Shown here: in pieces, positions 57,790 through 64,000 of the stretch
Numbering within the stretch: position 1 is the stretch's first letter
Layout of the letters: every line of letters starts with the position of its first letter
Origin: Apostichopus californicus
Lineage: Eukaryota > Echinodermata > Holothuroidea > Aspidochirotida > Stichopodidae
Reading direction: 5' to 3'
NCBI GenBank assembly: GCA_020650975.1
Contig: JAIPMN010000179.1
Coordinates: forward strand, 48,772-112,771
DNA length: 64,000 nucleotides
Program-made: the position numbers and the translations under genes
Notes under the pieces: generated by a model
What the model was told of the DNA's origin: nothing
The model's database searches: none
The model's input: the letters and a program-made list of their open reading frames with translations, nothing else

Positions 57790-59504
57790 ACAGTGATATT
57801 GTATTTCTTAGAAAAGAAAATTTGTCACGGTGCAGAATCAATCCTAACTTAACACTGAGTTTAACATGAAAATATTTAAAGCAATTATTTGTCCCATTGT
57901 GGCTTCTTTCTATCATTGTATGAAAGGTGTTTCATGTATAGTCATCTCAATCCTGTTGCAACACCATAAATCACACCAAAATCATTTACCTTTCTAACAG
58001 ATCCAGGAAAGTCAATAACCGTCATGTATAATGTAATTTAACTTTGACAAAGACTTTTATTACATGTAAAGTTAACCAAGTCTACCTAAATTATCCATAA
58101 CCCCTCTCAAGGTTTGAACTCCAAAGGAAACCATGAGTTCTCTAGTTAACACCTAGAGAGACGTTGTGAAGTACAGTACAACACTTGGCACTTTAGAGAG
58201 CTGTGTTGTGGTTATGTAAATGAGTCTAGTCAAACAGCACTTGGTGGCTGAAAGTAACAAGTTGAAGGGCACTGTATTGTCCTTTGCCAATCCATGGTGT
58301 CAAGTCATATGTTCCTATCACACGGCACTTTCTGACTTGGAAGTGACTTCAATCGCTTACATGCTTCACGACACGCAAGTAATTGTTACGGCTGCTACCG
58401 CAATGAATATATTAATAAATGATTATAGAGTAATGTGTTCCCTTTGAAGAGCAGTTTGTTGCGTTGATTTTGGTACAATTTCGTAACCATTTGACAAGCT
58501 CTTTCTTGGAATAATACTCATTCCTCGGCTTAAGTGGTCATTGTACACAGGGATGATGCACTATTGTTTCAGTCATAAGGACTCTTTGACAAATTTTCTG
58601 ATAACCTATATAACTGACAAGCATATCAAGCTGAGATTATCACCATCCTTCATACTTAATAATGACTGAAGGACACAAGGCATTAACTGATGCATACAGT
58701 GACAATGGTTTCTTATCTTAGATTCCTGGTCCACTAGTCACTGCAATGAGTCAATAAAACCCACACAAACCACAACCAACTCTTATTTGTGCAACACAGT
58801 TGCTTACCCAGAAAAATATTGGTCACAAGTAATAACAACAGTAGCTGAGCACTGCCTATTTCAAAGCCCGTTAAATTTTTAACCTTTGGAAATGTGTAAT
58901 TTTTACACAAATGGAATGCATACAACTGGGCAATAGGTAGACTCCCCAGTGTCATGTCAAAAGTCAAAACCCTTACTGCTCTCATGGGTGTGAAATCATT
59001 CAACTTCACATCAGTTTCCTTCTGTGGGTCTCTCTGCCATGTCTTCAAACACCTACCTAATTTAACTGTCATGAAGAACAGTTTGTAGTCCATAAAAATT
59101 CTAAACAAATTCATTAAAGCTACTACACAGTTTCTATACAAACTCTGTGTACTTATTTTTTGTCCTTAATAGTGGCTACTAATAATGTGCCTCTTTCTAT
59201 GGGCTCACCAATAGCATGTACAAAGTTAACAATTACATTAATTAATGAAATAAAATGCTGTTACTTAAATGCAAAAAAAAAAAAAAATGTACCTTATTCA
59301 TGAAACTCTAATAGATCAGTGCTAAGTGTTAATATCTACTCCTTTCTTCGTTTCTTCTGCTCCTTTTTTTTCTTCTAAAGAAACAAACCTTTCTTAACAT
59401 CAATTACTTCTAATAATTTTTATGACACAAATGCAAACTAACAAGACACTTCCCAATGCTACCTGTACTTCTACAAGATTCATTTAAATGGTTATATCAG
59501 TTAT
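57790..59504. other. Noncoding stretch
   Basis: A plus-strand frame at 58220-58447 and a 135-codon minus-strand frame at 58734-59141 look superficially protein-like. Their splice signals are weak and they match no family I know. An A-run lies near 59273-59287. Confidence 0.45.
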
Positions 59505-59912
59505 CAGTGGCAGCACCAGCCAAGGCAATCTGGGGGGAGGGCAACTACTGTAGGGATCAAGGCATAGTTTTTCTTGAGGAGGGGGGGAGAACAAAAATAA
59601 AACACTGATATGGGGCAGGGATCTAAGGAAAGGGGTTTCCTCTCCACTTTGTGCATATTTCTACAAGTAAAGTGACTTAGATGCAAATTGGTGCTATCAT
59701 TTGACAATTTTCCACATTAATGCATTTGCATTGAAAGCTGTTTCTAATACAAACAATCAGCCTAATTATCTATTATCTATTTATCTGATAAGTAGCAGAT
59801 CTGATTGGGGGAGTCAACTGGGGGGGCAAGGAGAATATCTGGGTGGGCAATTGCCTCCTCATATACCTCCCTCCCGCACCCCAATCCCCCCCCCACCCTA
59901 GTGCCACCACTG
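59505..59912 (+). mobile_element. hAT-like MITE, CAGTGG family copy 2
   Basis: It starts CAGTGGCAGCACCAGC and ends TAGTGCCACCACTG, giving inverted termini CAGTGGYRGCACYA. The interior parallels copy 1 at 54407-54756 with indels. Flanking 8-mers TCAGTTAT (59497-59504) and TCAGTACT (59913-59920) match at six of eight positions, consistent with a decayed 8-bp hAT target duplication. Confidence 0.85.
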
Positions 59913-60310
59913 TCAGTACTCAAGCCCAACTTATTAGTGCTAGGAACATTTCAAAAGTACTTTGTTGGTGTTTCTGCATCACCAAAAGAACTTCCAGACA
60001 TTGAGGAGAGTTGATTTAGTCAAATAAATGTTGCAGTGAGACAAAAAGTGAGTGCAGTACTAAACTGCTTGTTGAAGTAGGAGAACTTTTCAACGACCAT
60101 AATTGGACTATCTAGCATATTTGAGGTCAATACTGATTGACCTTGAAGCTTTTGCCATCATGAAATGAAATGGTACTAAAGTCTATAGGCCACATCACAA
60201 TCTACTACAAAATACTTGTCATCTTCCCAAAAGAAATTAGCTACCAATAATCTTAGAATCACAATTTCTTCCACATTGTTATAACTTTTCTAGGGCAGAA
60301 TACCCAAAAT

Positions 60311-60361
60311 GAGAGTGCTAAGGTTGTGGGGAGACAGGTAGGCGAGGAGCGAAGTAAATAC
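60311..60361 (-). mobile_element. Solo MITE terminal arm
   Basis: GAGAGTGCTAAGGTTGTGGG, GAGACAGGTAGGCGAGGAGC and GAAGTAAATA match the right arms of the copies at 16001, 51641 and 62661. No partner arm is recognisable within 300 bp upstream. Confidence 0.8.
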
Positions 60362-61238
60362 TAATATATAGTTGTTAGATGTTGACTTTTTGAGGTGTTT
60401 TTGTGGAGTTATGAATACATCACATAAAAGGGGTAGCGCTTCATTGTCCTACTTGGCTGTTTGATTGGCAATTCCGGTAGCAGACAATAGACTTCCCTTA
60501 GTCATTGTTAACATATGAAACAGACAAGAAGAATATAAACAGTGTTTGAAAGAGGCTGTGATTTTTACAACCCACAGCTTCATTAACACCTCACAACTTG
60601 TTATAATAGTACTTTCTATAGAATAGTGATGAACAACTTTAGTCAAGCAACAAGCATTCTTTTCTTTTCTTTTCCTTGCTTTCTGTTTAAATTGTTTGAA
60701 ACTTGATTCTTTGCATATTCAAAATATCGATCCAATGATTGGCAAAACACCAAGGTCAAGTGGTGTATATAGCTTTACACATAACTGGTTCGGGGCACGC
60801 ATAGAGGAAGCAATTGACGGTTTAACAAGCCTTCAAAATTAACGATAGAAGTCGTCTTAACGATGTTGTAATATCATGTTCAAATATCAAGCCACTTTTA
60901 CAAAGCCAATTAGCTCTGTGATTCCTTACCAAACAATTTGCTCAAAATTCAAATACTGTAATTATCTGATGTAATGTAGAGTAAATGAGTTAAACATATC
61001 CAAGAATTAAGTGAGACACAGAAAAGATTTGTAGATATCTCTTGTGGGCATCGACCATGTCATTCACTCGTAAGTATTTTACCAAAATGTTTCAATATCC
61101 AGAAAGAATAGTCTTCCTATGTGAAATATAGACACATTTTACCAACTTTAGGCTAGCAAATCCCTTTAAATAGTTGTTCTAGTTACATGACATTGTTTAT
61201 ATACTGTAAAAAAAAAAATTGAGAAAATGGCCAAATTC
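60362..61238. other. Noncoding stretch
   Basis: No supported gene. Confidence 0.5.
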
Positions 61239-61340
61239 CCCCCCCCCTGCCCCCCCCCCCCATTTGAGATAACCTGTTGACCCCTTGAGCCAGATAGTGT
61301 CCTTTGAGATAACATATTGACCCCTTGCAGCTCAGAGGGA
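61239..61340. repeat. C-run followed by 40-bp tandem duplication
   Basis: Interrupted C runs (61239-61261) are followed by two copies, starting at 61263 and 61303, of a 40-bp unit that begins TTTGAGATAAC and contains TTGACCCCTTG. Confidence 0.8.
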
Positions 61341-62660
61341 GAAACCCTTATAAGAGGTTTTAAGTGCACATTTAAAGCATATTTCATTACCTGGATGTTA
61401 CGTTGAAGACCTCTCAAGCGCCTTCCCAGAACTAAATGAACTGGATTTGACAAACTATGTTCACAAAAAAACAAAGTCATAGCATTGGAGTATTCACAGG
61501 TTAATTGTAGCTTTAATTTTGGGGTTATCATGTTTAAAAGGTTTTCAGACTTTGATGCTGTTGACCTCACGTAACCTAGCTCAATAATTATAAATGCTGA
61601 TAATAGGCAGTGACACAGGGCACTGTTAACCTACTTACCACATGTTTATGTTCTTAATTTCTACTGGCAGAAATATGCCAGTACCTTTTACTGACAAACA
61701 GCAAAATCTGGTATTTAGCCAGTAAATAGCCTAAATTTAAGGCTCAGATCACCAAGCTTCTACAGGAAATAATTTATCTGGTATCACACTCACTATGTAA
61801 TATGGGCAACTTGTTGTACAAGAGTAAGATACATAGCAAGTTTTTTACACAGAAACCATAGTATTTTATTTATACAGAAAATTTCAGAGCCTTCCGTACT
61901 GCAACACAAAATTTGAATGCTTAAATTATTCCTTGGAGCCCCTTCAGAACTGTTTGTTAACATAACACGTTGAGTGCACAATTAAATCTCAATTAGGATG
62001 TCTAAGAAGTAAGAATAATATTTTGAGTGACAACAAAAACAGGATAACATTTGAAAATTTTGAGAGTCGTTTTCCCTAATGAGATAAACTTGTTGAAATC
62101 TGAGGCCAAACATCTCCACATCACAAGAACTTTTGAGTGCTTGCCCGGAAAGATTTCATGGATATCTCTACCGGAGGATTGGAGGTGTCCATTATTGTCA
62201 TGCCTGGCTTCTCGTCCGTCCAAAGTAAAAATTTGATCCTTTTAGGACAAAATTAACCATCTCCTATTCAGTTCAACCTTCATCCATGTTACCTTATACA
62301 CAGGTTGCTGGGTTAAATAAAAATAAATGGCTCCAGTTGAATAGAGTTTGTCATTCCATATATCCAAACAGTGTGTGTATTGGAAGACCTACATGAAGCA
62401 TATATTTTCATGACAAGGTTAAATTTTTCGGGGGATGATTCTCCAAGAAATATGCCCATAAATGGCACAACATTTAACCACATGAGGTTGCTTATTAGCA
62501 TATCCGGTATCTTGCTTGTTTGAGAATTGATATTGCATCCAGCAAATGTATTTAATATCAAGATTTTGAGAATTTGAAGAGCTGATATCCAGGCTCAAAC
62601 CAATCTCTATCTGGATTCTCTCTGCAAGGAATAATTTAGTGTTCAAAGATTCCACAAATT
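61341..62660. other. Noncoding stretch
   Basis: No supported gene. Overlapping open frames at 62002-62236 on both strands lack splice or domain support. Confidence 0.5.
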
Positions 62661-62876
62661 ACTGGTTTGGATATTTACGAGTGGCAAGCTTACCTGTCTC
62701 TCCACAAAATGCACATCCAGGCACTTTCGGTGGTAGAACGAGAAGGAAGGGCATTGAAAGGAGAGGTCCGGGCATAGAGGGTGCACAGTGTGAAAAGGTT
62801 ACCAGTTTGTTCTAGGTACGGTAGAACGAGAGTGCTAAGGTTGTGGGGAGACAGGTGAGCAAGATCAACGTAAATT
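62661..62876. mobile_element. MITE copy D with both terminal arms
   Basis: The left end ACTGGTTTGGATATTTACGA, GTGGCAAGCTTACCTGTCTC and the right end GTGCTAAGGTTGTGGGGAGA, CAGGTGAGC, GTAAAT are inverted relative to each other. The right half (GAGGGTGCACAGTG, GGTTACCAG, GTACGGTAGAACGAG) parallels the equivalent part of copy A. The left arm is internally decayed after CCACAA. No transposase. Confidence 0.85.
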
Positions 62877-63559
62877 TTGTGAAACAGTTCTGAAGGCTCT
62901 AAACTTTTTCTCACATAGAAAACTACATGGTTATAACTGTGAACAAAAATCTGAACATTACAAATCTTTACAATTAGACAGCAATTTGCTTAGTTTGCTT
63001 TATAGCAATTTGCAAAACTGAATACATTTTTCCCTGCTCTGTTGTGCCAGGTGTACAAAATGGAACTAATTTAAAGACATTAAATTAGACGGTACCATGC
63101 ATTCAGTGTTCTCTCTATAACTGTTATGTCTCTTCTAAGATTTTCAGTTTAGTCAGTACTAGCTCTTCAAGGTCCTATTCACACCTGTAGAGCAACGCAG
63201 ATATAAATAGATCATTTTGTAAGTTAACTTATATTTAAAACTGATCTAACTGTTCTAACAGAACGTCACAAGATCATATAACGCCTGTACTCTGAGGGAA
63301 ATAAAATACTGTACTCAGTGTTCTCCTTGAACATTCCAGATCTGAAAGAATGTCCTATTGTAGACACAGAGATGAAATGCATTGTTGAAACCAAATAAGT
63401 TTGCTCTTTGAGCTTTTGTACGAATTTCCTGTGCATTTAACTTTTACCTTCCTTCTATTGTTTAGATATATATTGTAGTCCCATCATTAATCCATGTTTG
63501 ATAATAGTTTTCAGACACAGCCGTTGCACAGAATGTCCCTCTTTCTTTTACCCCCACAG
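62877..63559. other. Inferred intron upstream of the terminal exon
   Basis: No coding signal. It ends in the pyrimidine-rich tract that forms the acceptor of the exon at 63560. Confidence 0.5.
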
Positions 63560-63685
63560 GCGTTTACCCAGGGAGGCGAGAAATCCATTCAAGGAGGACA
63601 TGAAAAATCCATAAGTGCCTATGGGAAATCAATTGTATCGCCCCAAGGTGGCCAAACGAATGTAGTGGAGAAACTCAACTTATAG
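63560..63685 (+). CDS. Terminal coding exon, C-terminal 41 residues of an unidentified protein
   Basis: A good acceptor, TTTCTTTTACCCCCACAG, ends at 63559. The exon enters in phase 0 and reads AFTQGGEKSIQGGHEKSISA, then YGKSIVSPQGGQTNVVEKLN and L, before TAG. KSI recurs three times (GGEKSI, GGHEKSI, AYGKSI) and QGG occurs three times, a protein-level periodicity that supports coding. GC content rises relative to flanks. The C-terminus KLNL fits a class II PDZ-ligand pattern (hydrophobic at 0 and -2), which is only suggestive. I do not recognise the family. Upstream exons of this plus-strand gene were not found in the window. Confidence 0.5.
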   Translation, partial: AFTQGGEKSIQGGHEKSISAYGKSIVSPQGGQTNVVEKLNL

Positions 63686-64000
63686 CACCTGAAGTGGAAA
63701 CTAGTGGTTAGGGAGAAGAAGGTTGTCAGTCTGAGGTGCGAAACATTTAGAACCCAAAGGGAATTTACAATTCACATATCAGAGAAGACCTGTTAACTGC
63801 ACCAGCAAAACTGTCCACTGTCCTTGTGAAATTCAATATGAACCCAACTTTCTCCACTATATATTTGTTTAAATTATTTGTTTAAACAAAACTTTGTTAC
63901 TACAACACTTTCATTCATAGACTAAGATCAAGCCATTTCTCTAGCTGTCTTCTTTTTCCTTCTGTTTTGAGGTTTTTCATTTTCTCTCCCCTCAATCCTC
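63686..64000 (+). other. Probable 3' UTR of the terminal exon
   Basis: Follows the TAG without a further convincing frame. No AATAAA or ATTAAA polyadenylation signal is seen before the window ends, so the transcript end lies beyond 64000. Confidence 0.4.

Noticed and set aside
58231-58381. Plus-strand exon reading HLVAESNKLKGTVLSFANPW onward
   Set aside because: The frame looks coding-like, but the acceptor lacks a pyrimidine tract, the donor GTAATT is weak and no family is recognised.
58734-59141. 135-codon minus-strand open frame
   Set aside because: It is the longest non-repeat frame, but about one frame of this size is expected by chance in AT-rich DNA of this length. No domain or good flanking splice signals.
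1-64000. CRISPR arrays, rRNA, operons, or a bacterial or phage defence system
   Set aside because: No regularly spaced repeats with unique spacers, no rRNA-like sequence and no dense gene clusters. The sequence is eukaryotic and mostly noncoding.

Overview
This window looks like a gene-poor stretch of a metazoan nuclear genome. It is AT-rich, with long noncoding spans, homopolymeric G and C runs, tetranucleotide microsatellites, MITE-type DNA transposons, a tRNA-derived SINE and splice-bounded exons with Kozak-like starts. Nothing prokaryotic (operons, Shine-Dalgarno sites) is visible. The repeat style suggests a marine invertebrate, possibly an echinoderm such as a sea cucumber; that assignment is a guess, since no gene here identifies the species.

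Two gene ends are reasonably supported. On the minus strand, an exon at 39712-39967 carries a good splice acceptor, a short 5' leader with an in-frame stop, a start codon in strong context, a signal peptide and a splice donor. A CpG-richer stretch with a GC box (40150-40730) lies upstream, so this looks like the 5' end of a secreted or surface-protein gene that runs toward coordinate 1 through very long introns. Two small exons with good splice signals (14866-14911 and 3235-3297) may belong to it, but are tentative. On the plus strand, a terminal exon at 63560-63685 encodes the last 41 residues of an unidentified protein.

Most of what can be described is repetitive DNA. From left to right: a 21-copy 33-bp minisatellite (2133-2826); a ~234-bp tandem repeat (4925-5440); a LINE-like 3' end (6820-6950); a nested duplication (11059-11746); an inverted pair of ~300-bp MITEs (16001-16308 and 26808-27109); a hAT-like end (20520); a TIR-bounded MITE (22191-22469); an assembly gap with duplicated flanks (22652-22720); a SINE (37205-37480); a small hAT element (45454-45697); tandem repeats at 47287-47684 and 49598-50105; a foldback MITE (51641-51915) with relatives at 60311, 62661 and shorter remnants; a CAGTGG-ended hAT-like pair (54407-54756 and 59505-59912); and a palindromic element (57608-57784).

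The most notable pattern is one MITE family, represented six or more times on both strands. Its terminal repeat contains a near-consensus 5' splice site, and at 25.8 kb that site is perfect. No operon-like or defence-like gene system was found. The large majority of open reading frames here fit chance expectation for AT-rich DNA.
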